Shown: piece by piece, positions 1 to 8,038 of the stretch
Numbering within the stretch: position 1 is the first letter of the stretch
Layout of the letters: the number at the start of each line of letters is the position of its first letter
Assembly (NCBI GenBank): GCA_003248865.1
Contig: QFPK01000009.1
Coordinates: 62,001 to 126,000, forward strand
From: Sphingomonas sp.
GTDB taxonomy: Bacteria; Pseudomonadota; Alphaproteobacteria; Sphingomonadales; Sphingomonadaceae
Direction of reading: 5' to 3'
DNA: 64,000 bases
The notes under the pieces: generated by a model
Told to the model about the DNA's origin: nothing
Seen by the model: the letters and a program-made list of their open reading frames with translations, nothing else
The model's database searches: none
Translations under genes and position numbers: made by a program

Positions 1-1
1 G

Positions 2-586
2 CTGGCGCTGTTCGGCGGGGACATCCGCATCGATGTAGGCGACCGCAACCGGATGACGGACGTGGAAGCCTTCGAAAGCGTGTTCTCCTTCCGGCAGAAA
101 AAGTACATCAACAAGGAACATTATTCCGTCACCGCGAACCTGATCATGACGCGGGCGGTGTTCGACAGGGCCGGGCCGTTCGACGGCATCGGCAAGCCGG
201 AAGACCGGGCGTTCGGAGAACGGGCCCATGCGATGGGCATCCGCACCCGCTATGCGCCCCGCATGCTGGCCTTCCATCCGGCGCGCAACAACGGCCAGGA
301 GATCCGGGTGAAGTTCGGCCGGGTCGCTCATCATACCTTCATGCGGCATGTGGAACGGGGCAAGCCGCTGATCCTGTGGGACGCACGGGCGGCGGCGATG
401 GCCGTTTCCGGGCTGTTCCATGCCCCGATGATGCTGTTTTCCCGGCGGGTAACGGGACTCGGCAACCGCGCGCGCGGCCTTCGCCTGCTTCTGCAGTTGC
501 GCTGGCAACGGGCGCTTGACATGCTGGAGCTTTCGCGGAAGGCGCGGGCTGGCGACCAGCTGGCTCTTGTGAACTGGAACAGTTGA
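2..586 (+). CDS. Glycosyltransferase family 2, C-terminal part (5' end outside window)
   Basis: The frame is open from base 2 to the TGA at 584-586, so the gene starts before the window and the first visible ATG (53) is internal. The 194 visible residues resemble the second half of a GT-A glycosyltransferase: the segment GPFDGIGKPEDRAFGERA carries the acidic ED..R motif that closes the acceptor region in many GT2 enzymes, followed by YAPRMLAFHP. The nucleotide-sugar-binding N-terminus is not visible. It overlaps the next glycosyltransferase gene and lies upstream of dTDP-rhamnose genes, so a role in cytoplasmic assembly of an exopolysaccharide or O-antigen repeat unit is likely. The donor and acceptor cannot be told. 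Confidence 0.8.
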   Translation: MALFGGDIRIDVGDRNRMTDVEAFESVFSFRQKKYINKEHYSVTANLIMTRAVFDRAGPFDGIGKPEDRAFGERAHAMGIRTRYAPRMLAFHPARNNGQEIRVKFGRVAHHTFMRHVERGKPLILWDARAAAMAVSGLFHAPMMLFSRRVTGLGNRARGLRLLLQLRWQRALDMLELSRKARAGDQLALVNWNS

Positions 587-1671
587 CCGTGAACGACCTC
601 AATCTCTCCCTGAAACAGAGCCCGCTGGGGACGGCTGCCCGTACCCAGGCCGACAAACGCGCCCGGCTGGCCGTGATCCTGGTGAACTGGAACCGTCACG
701 CCGACACCATCGAGTGCCTGGAATCGCTGCTGCGCGCCGACGAGAAGACCCGGATCATCGTGGTCGACAATGGCTCGACCGACGGCACCGTCGAACGGCT
801 GAAAGGCTGGGCGTCCGGCGTGGAACCCTATGAGCCGCCGCTGGGGCCGCTGAAGCGCCTGTCCACGCCGCCGCTGTCGAAGCCGGTGAACCTGCGCGTG
901 ATCGAGCCGCACGATCTGGAGACCGCAAAGCCCGGCGACGAGCAGGTCGTGCTGCTGCTGGCGGGTGAGAACAAGGGCTTTTCCGGCGGCAACAACCTGG
1001 GCATGCGCTTCGCGCTGGAAGATCCCGCGATCGCCTTTTGCTGGTGCCTCAACAACGACACCGTGGTCGATCCCGGTGCACCGGGCGCCATCGTCGCCCG
1101 CATGAATGCCACCCACAAGGTGGGCATGTGCGGTACCCAGGTGCGCTATTATCACCGCCCCGGCGTGTGGCAGGCGCTGAACGGCCAGCGCTTCAAGCTG
1201 CTGACAGGCCAATCGCGCGGGATCGGCACCAATGTGCCCGTCACCCGCCCGTTCGATCCGAAGAAGGTGGCGCGCGAGACCGATTTCGTGCTGGGCGCCT
1301 CTCTGGCCGTCAGCCGCGCCTTCCTGGAAACCGTGGGCTTCATGGAAGAGAGCTATTTCCTCTACTTCGAGGAAATGGACTGGTCCGTGCGCAACCGCGG
1401 GCGCTTCGCCATCGCCTTTGCCCATGGCGCCATCATCTATCACAAGGAGGGCGGCTCGATCGGCTCGTCCGGGCAGAAGGGCCAGCGCTCGGAAGCATCG
1501 GAATATTATCTGATCCGCAGCCGAATCCGCTTCTATCGCCGCAACTTCCCGCTGCTGTGGCCGCTGCAATATCCGCTGGCGATGGGGTTGATCCTGCGCC
1601 GCCTGCTGCGCCGCCAGCCCAAAAAGGCCGCCGCCATGACCCGCGCGATGCTGGGCATGAGCTTCGACTGA
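583..1671 (+). CDS. Glycosyltransferase family 2 (rhamnosyltransferase-like)
   Basis: 362 residues from a TTG start that overlaps the previous stop (a GTG two codons later at 589 is an equal alternative). The N-terminal GT-A fold is clear: LAVILVNWNRHADTIECLES near residue 28, then IIVVDNGSTDGT (donor-binding strand), GENKGFSGGNNLGMRFA, and the metal-binding acidic site in CLNNDTVVDP. Near the end of the domain ESYFLYFEEMDWSVRNR matches the usual E-D-D..R catalytic region. This is the pattern of WbbL/RfbN-like rhamnosyltransferases that use dTDP-L-rhamnose, which fits rmlABCD 1.3 kb downstream. Specificity is inferred. Basic C-terminal residues may give peripheral membrane contact. Confidence 0.88.
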   Translation: MTVNDLNLSLKQSPLGTAARTQADKRARLAVILVNWNRHADTIECLESLLRADEKTRIIVVDNGSTDGTVERLKGWASGVEPYEPPLGPLKRLSTPPLSKPVNLRVIEPHDLETAKPGDEQVVLLLAGENKGFSGGNNLGMRFALEDPAIAFCWCLNNDTVVDPGAPGAIVARMNATHKVGMCGTQVRYYHRPGVWQALNGQRFKLLTGQSRGIGTNVPVTRPFDPKKVARETDFVLGASLAVSRAFLETVGFMEESYFLYFEEMDWSVRNRGRFAIAFAHGAIIYHKEGGSIGSSGQKGQRSEASEYYLIRSRIRFYRRNFPLLWPLQYPLAMGLILRRLLRRQPKKAAAMTRAMLGMSFD

Positions 1672-1743
1672 CCCCGGGATCATCATTTTCACGCATTATC
1701 CACCAGACAAACCATCAAACCCTGAGGAAAAGAGGGACGACCG

Positions 1744-2814
1744 ATGACGAAGCGCACTGAACGGCCCGGCGTATTGGGCACTGGAGCTTTGGGCGGAAAC
1801 CGCATGCGCGCCACGCTGTTGCTGGCGACAGCCGCACTGGCCGTGGCCGGCTGCAACAAGCTGGGAATCGGCGGCGGCGGCGCCCCCAAGGGCCAGGTCG
1901 TCGCAACGCTGGACGGGCAGGAAATCACCGTGCTGGAAGTGAATGCCGAACTGGCCGGCACGCCGATCCCGCCCACCATGTCCCGCCGGGATGCTGAGAA
2001 AGTCGCGCTGGAAAACATCATCACCCGCCGCATGCTGGCACAGGCTGCTGAAGAGCGGGAGCTGAACAAGAAGCCCGAATTCCTTTTGCAGGAACGGCGC
2101 GCCGAAGAGCAGCTGCGCGTGCAGGCGCTTGCGCGTGACATCGCCGCAAAGGTGGTGACGCCCACCCGTGACGAAGCCGACAAATTCATTGGCGAGAACC
2201 CCTTCCTGTTCGCCAACCGCACCTTCTTCATCCTGGACCAGATCCAGTTCCTGCGCCCCGCCAACATCGAGAAGCTGGGCCTGGAAGGCGCCACCACCAT
2301 GGCGCAGGTGGAACAGATCCTGACCGCCAACAACATTCCCTTCCGCCGCCAGCCGGCCTCGCTCGATTCGCTGGGGGCGAACCCGGCCTTCGTGAAGGAA
2401 GTGACGACGGTGCTGGCGAAGAAGCCGGACGAGTTGTTCATGTTCGCCACCCGGCCGCAGGGTGCCCCCGCGCCAGTGGTTCTGGTGAACCAGGTGAAGG
2501 AAACCCGCGTGCAGCCCTTCACCGGGGACAAGGCGCGGGAATTCGCCGTGAACTATCTGCGCAACGAGCGCATCCAGAATGCCCTGAAGGCCGAAGTGGA
2601 CCGGCAGCGCAAGACGCAGGCTGAGCGCGTGGTGTTCCAGGATGGCTGGGCGCCCGCCAAGGATAAGGACGCAAAGGCCGGGATGACCAAGGCTTCTGCG
2701 CTGGAGCTGGCGGGTGAAGAACCCAAGACCGGAACGGGGCTGGAGGCAGCGGCGGCCGAGCATGCGCCTGCCGTGCCGGCATCCGAGGCACCGGCGCCCG
2801 CGCCAACCAATTGA
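1744..2814 (+). CDS. EpsD-family peptidyl-prolyl isomerase-like lipoprotein
   Basis: 356 residues from ATG 1744, which has a good ribosome site (GAGGG, 8 bases upstream). A second ATG at 1804 would give a more typical lipoprotein signal: MRATLLLATAALAVAGC, with the lipobox LAVAGC and acylated Cys at residue 37 of the longer form. After the Cys comes a glycine-rich linker, then a SurA/PrsA-like N-terminal helical domain (EITVLEVNAELAG, ENIITRRMLAQAAEE). The parvulin part is weakly conserved. This matches the EpsD family of exopolysaccharide clusters, thought to help fold or assemble periplasmic polysaccharide export proteins. The tail is an Ala/Pro/Glu-rich low-complexity stretch. It sits between glycosyltransferases and dTDP-rhamnose genes, supporting an exopolysaccharide role. 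Confidence 0.8.
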   Translation: MTKRTERPGVLGTGALGGNRMRATLLLATAALAVAGCNKLGIGGGGAPKGQVVATLDGQEITVLEVNAELAGTPIPPTMSRRDAEKVALENIITRRMLAQAAEERELNKKPEFLLQERRAEEQLRVQALARDIAAKVVTPTRDEADKFIGENPFLFANRTFFILDQIQFLRPANIEKLGLEGATTMAQVEQILTANNIPFRRQPASLDSLGANPAFVKEVTTVLAKKPDELFMFATRPQGAPAPVVLVNQVKETRVQPFTGDKAREFAVNYLRNERIQNALKAEVDRQRKTQAERVVFQDGWAPAKDKDAKAGMTKASALELAGEEPKTGTGLEAAAAEHAPAVPASEAPAPAPTN

Positions 2815-2921
2815 TAGATTCATCTTCTGCGGGTGGCCGGGAGGCGGGCGCCCGCAGGATGCTGTCTTGACAGAGGAGCGTATGTGCTCCCCTGAAACTT
2901 AAGGGTCGCAGGAAAGGATTA

Positions 2922-3830
2922 TTGGTGCGCAATCCATCGGTGCGCAGTCCATCATCTCGCAGGGGCATCATCCTCGCAGGGGGCTCCGGCACAAGGCTTT
3001 ATCCGCTGACCAAACCGGTCTCTAAACAGCTGATGCCGGTCTATGACAAGCCGATGATCTATTATCCGCTGTCAGTGCTGATGCTGGCGGGGATTAGGGA
3101 AATCCTGATCATCACCACACCGCAGGATCAGGCCGCCTTCCAGAGCCTGCTGGGCGACGGCAGCGCTTGGGGGCTGAACCTCAGCTATGCCGTGCAGCCG
3201 GAGCCAAAGGGGCTGGCGCAGGCCTATCATATCGGGGCGGATTTCGTGGGCGATGGCCCCTCTGCGCTGATCCTGGGCGACAACATCTTCTATGGCCATG
3301 GCCTGCCCGAACTGCTGCGCCGTGCGGATGCCCGCGATCAGGGCGCCACCGTGTTCGGCTATTGGGTGAAGGATCCGCAGGCCTATGGCGTGGTCAGCTT
3401 CGATGCCGACGGTCGGGCCGAAACCATCGAGGAAAAGCCTGCGCAGCCGAAAAGCAATTTCGCGGTGACGGGGCTCTATTTCTACGATGGCCGGGCGGTC
3501 GAGCTGGCGCAGCAGGTGAAGCCCTCCCCGCGCGGCGAGCTGGAAATCACCGACCTGAACCGGCTGTATCTGGAAGCAGGCGAGCTGAATGTGGAGCTGA
3601 TGGGCCGGGGCTATGCCTGGCTGGACACCGGCACCCACGGCAATCTGCTGGACGCCGCGCTGTATGTGCGCATCATCGAGGAGCGGCAGGGCCTGAAGGT
3701 CAGCTGCCCCGAGGAGATCGCCTGGCGGCTGGGCTTCATCGACGATGACGGCCTGAAGCGGGTGGCGGAGCCGCTGCGCAAGAGCGGATATGGCGAATAT
3801 CTGCTGATGCAGCTGGAGAAGGGGCAATGA
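2922..3830 (+). CDS. rmlA: Glucose-1-phosphate thymidylyltransferase
   Basis: First enzyme of dTDP-L-rhamnose synthesis: glucose-1-phosphate + dTTP to dTDP-glucose. 302 residues, the usual length. The nucleotide-binding signature GIILAGGSGTRLYPLT is followed by KPVSKQLMPVYDKPMIYYPL, both diagnostic of RmlA; LGDNIFYGHGL carries the metal-binding Asp, and EEKPAQPKSNFAVTGLYFYD is the sugar-binding segment. Starts at TTG 2922 or GTG 2925; AGGAAAGGA at 2910-2917 serves either. It overlaps rmlC by ATGA, so the four rml genes are translationally coupled. Confidence 0.97.
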   Translation: MVRNPSVRSPSSRRGIILAGGSGTRLYPLTKPVSKQLMPVYDKPMIYYPLSVLMLAGIREILIITTPQDQAAFQSLLGDGSAWGLNLSYAVQPEPKGLAQAYHIGADFVGDGPSALILGDNIFYGHGLPELLRRADARDQGATVFGYWVKDPQAYGVVSFDADGRAETIEEKPAQPKSNFAVTGLYFYDGRAVELAQQVKPSPRGELEITDLNRLYLEAGELNVELMGRGYAWLDTGTHGNLLDAALYVRIIEERQGLKVSCPEEIAWRLGFIDDDGLKRVAEPLRKSGYGEYLLMQLEKGQ

Positions 3831-4372
3831 AGGTCGAGGCGCTCGCCATTCCAGACGTGAAGCTGCTGACCCCCCGTGTGTTCGGCGACGACCGGGGCTT
3901 TTTCCTGGAGACTTACAACAGCCGCGTGTTCGCCGATGCCGGTCTTCCCACCGAATGGCGGCAGGACAATCACAGCCGTTCTGCAAGGGGCGTGCTGCGC
4001 GGCCTGCATTACCAGCTGACCGATCCGCAGGGGAAGCTGGTGCGCGTGACGCGGGGCCGTGTGTTCGACGTGGCGGTGGACATCCGCCGCTCCTCCCCCA
4101 GCTTCGGGCAATGGGTGGGTGCGGAGCTGTCGGACGAGAATCAGGCGATGCTGTTCATCCCGCCCGGCTTCGCGCACGGCTTTGTCGTGCTCTCCGACGT
4201 GGCTGACTTCTGCTACAAATGCACCACGCTGTGGCACCAGCAGTCCGACCGTTCGCTGCTGTGGAGCGACCCCGCCATCGGTATCGACTGGCCGCTCGAT
4301 GGCCTGACGCCGCAGCTCGCGGGCAAGGATGCAGCCGCGCCGCTGCTGGCGGATGCGGAGGTGTTCGCATGA
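3827..4372 (+). CDS. rmlC: dTDP-4-dehydrorhamnose 3,5-epimerase
   Basis: Cupin-fold epimerase acting on dTDP-4-keto-6-deoxyglucose at C3 and C5 (third step of the pathway). 181 residues, standard for RmlC. Visible family motifs: PRVFGDDRGFFLETYN, the catalytic His region RQDNHSRSARGVLRGLHYQ, GKLVRVTRGRVFDVAVDIR with the conserved Asp, and IPPGFAHGFVVLSD. Overlaps rmlA upstream (ATGA) and rmlD downstream (ATGA). Confidence 0.97.
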   Translation: MKVEALAIPDVKLLTPRVFGDDRGFFLETYNSRVFADAGLPTEWRQDNHSRSARGVLRGLHYQLTDPQGKLVRVTRGRVFDVAVDIRRSSPSFGQWVGAELSDENQAMLFIPPGFAHGFVVLSDVADFCYKCTTLWHQQSDRSLLWSDPAIGIDWPLDGLTPQLAGKDAAAPLLADAEVFA

Positions 4373-5232
4373 AAGTGCTGATCGCAGGCGCAGCCGGCCA
4401 GCTGGGTCGGGCCTTGCAGGCAACAGCACCGGCCGGCGTGATCATTGTGGCGCCACCCGAAGCCGAGTTCGACATATTGGACGATGCCAAAGTGGCGGCT
4501 GTCGTCGCCGCGACAGGTCACGGGCTGGTGGTGAATGCCGCCGCCTACACCCAGGTGGACAAGGCCGAATCCGATGTGGCGACCGCCGAGGCGGTGAACG
4601 GCACTGCGGCCGGCCGGCTGGCGGCCGCGGCTGCCAAGGCCGGGGCGCGCTTTGCCCATGTCTCCACCGATTTCGTGTTCGACGGGCTATCCCCCCTGCC
4701 CTACGCGCCGAATGCTGTGCCCAACCCGATCGGCGTTTATGGCGAAACCAAGCTGTCCGGTGAGCGGCAGGTGATGGCCGCCCATCCGGGCGCGCTGATC
4801 GTGCGCACGGCCTGGGTCTATGCGGCGGAAGGCAATAATTTCGTCCGCACCATGTTGCGGCTGATGCGCGAGCGCGACGAGCTGAAGGTGGTGGCGGACC
4901 AGGTGGGAACACCCACCCATGCCGCCGGCCTCGCCCGTGCGATCTGGGCGCTGGATGCCGCCGGCGTCAGTGGAATCCACCACTGGACCGACGCCGGGGT
5001 GGCCAGCTGGTATGATTTCGCCGTCGCCATCCGCGACGAGGCACTGGCCATCGGGCTGCTCGATCGGCGCGTGCCTGTTGTGCCGATCCGCACCAGCGAC
5101 TATCCCACCCCGGCCCGGCGCCCCGCGATGAGCGTCCTCGACAAGGGATCGAGCTGGGCAGTGACGGGCCCTGCGGCCCATTGGCGGGACGAGCTGAAGC
5201 TGGCGCTCGCGGAGATGAAGGAACTGGCTTGA
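4369..5232 (+). CDS. rmlD: dTDP-4-dehydrorhamnose reductase
   Basis: NAD(P)H-dependent SDR-type reductase making dTDP-L-rhamnose (last step). The ATG at 4369 overlaps the rmlC stop and places the Rossmann motif AGAAGQLGRAL right at the N-terminus; longer reading upstream would only re-read rmlC in another frame. 287 residues. Other family marks: VNAAAYTQVDKAE, FAHVSTDFVFDG, and the YxxxK catalytic pair in YGETKLSGE. The C-terminal RPAMSVLDKG is typical of RmlD. It shares TGATG with rmlB. Confidence 0.97.
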   Translation: MKVLIAGAAGQLGRALQATAPAGVIIVAPPEAEFDILDDAKVAAVVAATGHGLVVNAAAYTQVDKAESDVATAEAVNGTAAGRLAAAAAKAGARFAHVSTDFVFDGLSPLPYAPNAVPNPIGVYGETKLSGERQVMAAHPGALIVRTAWVYAAEGNNFVRTMLRLMRERDELKVVADQVGTPTHAAGLARAIWALDAAGVSGIHHWTDAGVASWYDFAVAIRDEALAIGLLDRRVPVVPIRTSDYPTPARRPAMSVLDKGSSWAVTGPAAHWRDELKLALAEMKELA

Positions 5233-6329
5233 TGGCATCGCTTCTGGTGACGGGTGGAGCTGGCTTCATCGGCTCCAACTTCGTGGCGCACTGGACTGCG
5301 ACCCATCCGGACGACCGCGTCACCGTGCTGGACCTGCTGACCTACGCCGGGAACCGCGCCAATCTGGACGGCCTGAACGCCGAGCTGGTGGTGGGCGACA
5401 TCGCCGACGAAGATCTGGTGACCGAACTGCTGCGCAGCCGCGAAATCCGCACCATCGTGCACTTCGCCGCCGAAAGCCATGTCGACCGCTCCATCCTGGG
5501 GCCGGACGCTTTCATCGAGACCAATGTGCTGGGTACCCATGCGCTGCTGAAGGTGGCGCGGCGGGAATGGGTGGACGGCAAGCTGCCGCACCGCTTCCAC
5601 CATGTGTCGACCGACGAGGTCTATGGCACGCTGGGGCCTTCCGATCCCGCCTTCCGCGAGGACACGCCCTATGCGCCCAACTCGCCCTATTCGGCATCGA
5701 AGGCGGCGTCCGACCATCTGGTGCGCGCCTATCACCACACCTATGGGCTGAACACGACAACGTCGAACTGCTCCAACAATTACGGGCCGTTCCACTTCCC
5801 CGAAAAGCTGATCCCGCTGTTCATCATCAATGCGCTGCACGGCCGCAACCTGCCCATCTATGGCGACGGGCAGCAGGTGCGTGACTGGCTGCACGTGGAA
5901 GATCATTGCCGGGGCATCGCCGCCGTCATCGAAAAGGGCCGCACAGGTGAAACCTATAACATCGGCGGCGGCGCCGAGCTTCCCAACCTGACGGTGATCG
6001 ACACGCTGTGCGCGGCGATGGACGCGGCCTTCGCCGCCGATCCTGCGCTGGCCGCCCGCTTCCCCGATGCGCCGGCCGCGAAGGGCCTGCCCACCGCCAG
6101 CCTGAAGACCTTCGTGACGGATCGCCCCGGCCATGACCGGCGCTATGCCATCGATTGCAGCAAGGCGATGGCGGAACTGGGATACCGGCCGCAGCACAGC
6201 TTCGAGAGCGGCTTTGCCCAGACGCTGGACTGGTATCTGGGCCATGAGGACTGGTGGCGCGGTATCCTGGATGGGAGCTATATGGACTGGGTTAAGGCCA
6301 ATTATGCGAGCAGGGCTGCGGCCCGCTAG
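5232..6329 (+). CDS. rmlB: dTDP-glucose 4,6-dehydratase
   Basis: NAD+-dependent extended SDR converting dTDP-glucose to dTDP-4-keto-6-deoxyglucose (second step). 365 residues from the ATG in the TGATG overlap with rmlD. Signatures: TGGAGFIGSNFV (NAD binding), HFAAESHVDRS, FHHVSTDEVYG with the catalytic T-D-E triad, YSASKAASDH (YxxxK), NCSNNYGPFHFPEKLIP, and VRDWLHVEDHCRGI. The operon order is A-C-D-B. Confidence 0.97.
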   Translation: MASLLVTGGAGFIGSNFVAHWTATHPDDRVTVLDLLTYAGNRANLDGLNAELVVGDIADEDLVTELLRSREIRTIVHFAAESHVDRSILGPDAFIETNVLGTHALLKVARREWVDGKLPHRFHHVSTDEVYGTLGPSDPAFREDTPYAPNSPYSASKAASDHLVRAYHHTYGLNTTTSNCSNNYGPFHFPEKLIPLFIINALHGRNLPIYGDGQQVRDWLHVEDHCRGIAAVIEKGRTGETYNIGGGAELPNLTVIDTLCAAMDAAFAADPALAARFPDAPAAKGLPTASLKTFVTDRPGHDRRYAIDCSKAMAELGYRPQHSFESGFAQTLDWYLGHEDWWRGILDGSYMDWVKANYASRAAAR

Positions 6330-6349
6330 GGCTGGCCGAGGACTTCTGC

Positions 6350-7369
6350 ATGAAGCTAGACCCCAGACTTCAGCGACTGATTGACTGGCTGCAGGCCCAT
6401 AAGGGCTGGCTGTCGGCACTGTTCACCATCCTCGTCCTCTCCGTCGCCGGTTTCGCGCTTTGGGAAATCCTGAAGGAAGTGCGGCTGGCGGACATCGGCG
6501 AGGCGTTCGGCAGAATCACCCCGCACCAGATCGCGCTTTCCATCGCGCTCACTGCACTCTCTTTCTTCGTGCTGAGCTTCTATGATGTGCTGGGGCTGCA
6601 TGCCATCGGCAAGCCACAGCCCTATTGGCGTGCGGCGCTGGCCAGTTTCACGGCCTATAATCTGTCCCACAATCTGGGTTTCGCGCCCATCACCGGGGCT
6701 GCGGCGCGGTGGCGCGCCTATCGCGGCACCAATCTGGATCCGGGGGATATCGCGCGGATCGTGGTGATCGCGGGCGTCACCTTCTGGCTGGGTATCTTCC
6801 TGCTGCTGGGCGTGTTCCTGGTCGCCTTTCCCGGGGCGCTGAGGGTGCATGACGCGACCATGCATTACGGCACCCAGGCCGCCATCGGCACTGCGATCCT
6901 GATCGCCATCGGCATCTATCTGCTGGCCTGCGCGCGGGAGATGGGGCCGCTGAACATCCTGGGCTGGACACTGCCCGTGCCAACGCTGAAGCAGGCGCTG
7001 ATCCAATTCTCTCTGGCCGCGACCGATATCGCCATTGCCAGCGCGGCGCTGCTGGTGCTGCTGCCGCCCGAGGTGTGGTTCCACTACCCCGACTTCCTCG
7101 TCGCCTATGTGGTGGCGGTGGTGGTGGCGCTGCTGGCGCACGCCCCGGGCGGCATCGGCGTGTTCGAGGCGGTGGTGCTGGTGACGCTGCCAGAAGTAGA
7201 CAAGCCGTCGCTGATCTCGGCGCTGATCCTCTATCGCCTGATCTATTATTGGGGGCCGTTGCTGATCGCCGTGGGGCTGCTGGGGCTCAATGAACTGCGG
7301 ATCGTGCGGATGTTGCGTTCAGGAAGCGGCAAGGCGGAGCCGGATAGAGGCGTGGACATACCCCTCTGA
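6350..7369 (+). CDS. YbhN/UPF0104-type integral membrane protein
   Basis: 339 residues with about eight hydrophobic segments, beginning at ALFTILVLSVAGFALWEIL. The pattern fits the lysylphosphatidylglycerol synthase transmembrane-domain family (UPF0104, YbhN-like): the segment AYNLSHNLGFAPITGAAARW is the family's characteristic Asn/Gly/Arg-containing loop, and LLAHAPGGIGVFEAVVL is its second signature. There is no catalytic aminoacyl-transferase domain, so it is not a full MprF. Function is uncertain; relatives are proposed lipid flippases or polysaccharide-linked membrane proteins. It follows rmlB by 20 bp and ends at a terminator, so it is probably the last gene of the rml transcription unit. 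Confidence 0.78.
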   Translation: MKLDPRLQRLIDWLQAHKGWLSALFTILVLSVAGFALWEILKEVRLADIGEAFGRITPHQIALSIALTALSFFVLSFYDVLGLHAIGKPQPYWRAALASFTAYNLSHNLGFAPITGAAARWRAYRGTNLDPGDIARIVVIAGVTFWLGIFLLLGVFLVAFPGALRVHDATMHYGTQAAIGTAILIAIGIYLLACAREMGPLNILGWTLPVPTLKQALIQFSLAATDIAIASAALLVLLPPEVWFHYPDFLVAYVVAVVVALLAHAPGGIGVFEAVVLVTLPEVDKPSLISALILYRLIYYWGPLLIAVGLLGLNELRIVRMLRSGSGKAEPDRGVDIPL

Positions 7370-7375
7370 CCCCCT

Positions 7376-7414
7376 CCGGCGCCCCAGATCAACACTCGGG
7401 CGCCGGTTCTCTTT
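7376..7414 (+). terminator. Intrinsic terminator after the rml operon
   Basis: Perfect 9-bp stem CCGGCGCCC / GGGCGCCGG around a 13-base loop, followed by the pyrimidine-rich TTCTCTTT. It lies just after the stop of the membrane protein gene and before the convergent Dps-like gene. Confidence 0.75.
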
Positions 7415-7427
7415 CAGGCGATCCTTT

Positions 7428-7961
7428 TTAGGCGATCAGGGCGCGCAGCATCCAGGCCGTTTTCTCATGCACCTGCATGCGCTGGGTTAGCAAGTCGGCA
7501 GTGGGTTCGTCGCCGGCCGCCTCCACGGCCGGGAACAGCGCGCGGGCGGTGCGCACCACAGTCGCCTGATCGGCGGCGAGTTCGGCCACCATGGCTTCGG
7601 CAGCCGGAATGCCCGTCGCTTCCTTCACGGTAGAGAGGCGGGCGAAATCGGAGTAACTGCCCGGCGCCCAGGCACCCAGTGCGCGCAGCCGCTCGGCAAT
7701 CACGTCCACTGCCAGCGCCAGTTCGGTATATTGGGTTTCGAACATGGTGTGCAGCGTGTTGAACTGCGGGCCGGTGACGTTCCAGTGATAATTGTGCGTC
7801 TTCAGATAGAGGGTGTAGGTGTCGGCCAGCAGGCGCGACAGGCCATCGGTGATGGTGCCGAGCTGATCGGCGGGGATGCCGATGTCCAGTGCGGCCGGGC
7901 CGGGAACAGCTGCCTTTTTCGCCTTCTTGGGGGCGGCTTTCTTGTCGGATTTCTCAGCCAT
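7428..7961 (-). CDS. Dps-family DNA-binding ferritin-like protein
   Basis: 177 residues. The start chosen (ATG at 7961) has AAGGAG six bases upstream; an earlier in-frame ATG lacks this. A lysine-rich tail (EKSDKKAAPKKAKKAA) at the N-terminus resembles the DNA-binding tail of E. coli Dps. The four-helix ferritin core follows, with the family's inter-subunit ferroxidase residues in KTHNYHWNVTGPQF (His), and TQYTELALAVDVIAERLRAL (Asp/Glu). Expected role: oxidation and storage of iron using peroxide and protection of DNA in stationary phase. It stands alone; regulation is not visible. Confidence 0.9.
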   Translation of the reverse strand: MAEKSDKKAAPKKAKKAAVPGPAALDIGIPADQLGTITDGLSRLLADTYTLYLKTHNYHWNVTGPQFNTLHTMFETQYTELALAVDVIAERLRALGAWAPGSYSDFARLSTVKEATGIPAAEAMVAELAADQATVVRTARALFPAVEAAGDEPTADLLTQRMQVHEKTAWMLRALIA

Positions 7962-8038
7962 CAGAGGCTCCTTCATTCTATTGGGATCAGGCCGCCGGCA
8001 TAGCCCAAAGCAGCTCGCCCCGCCTGACGGGAAAGTCG

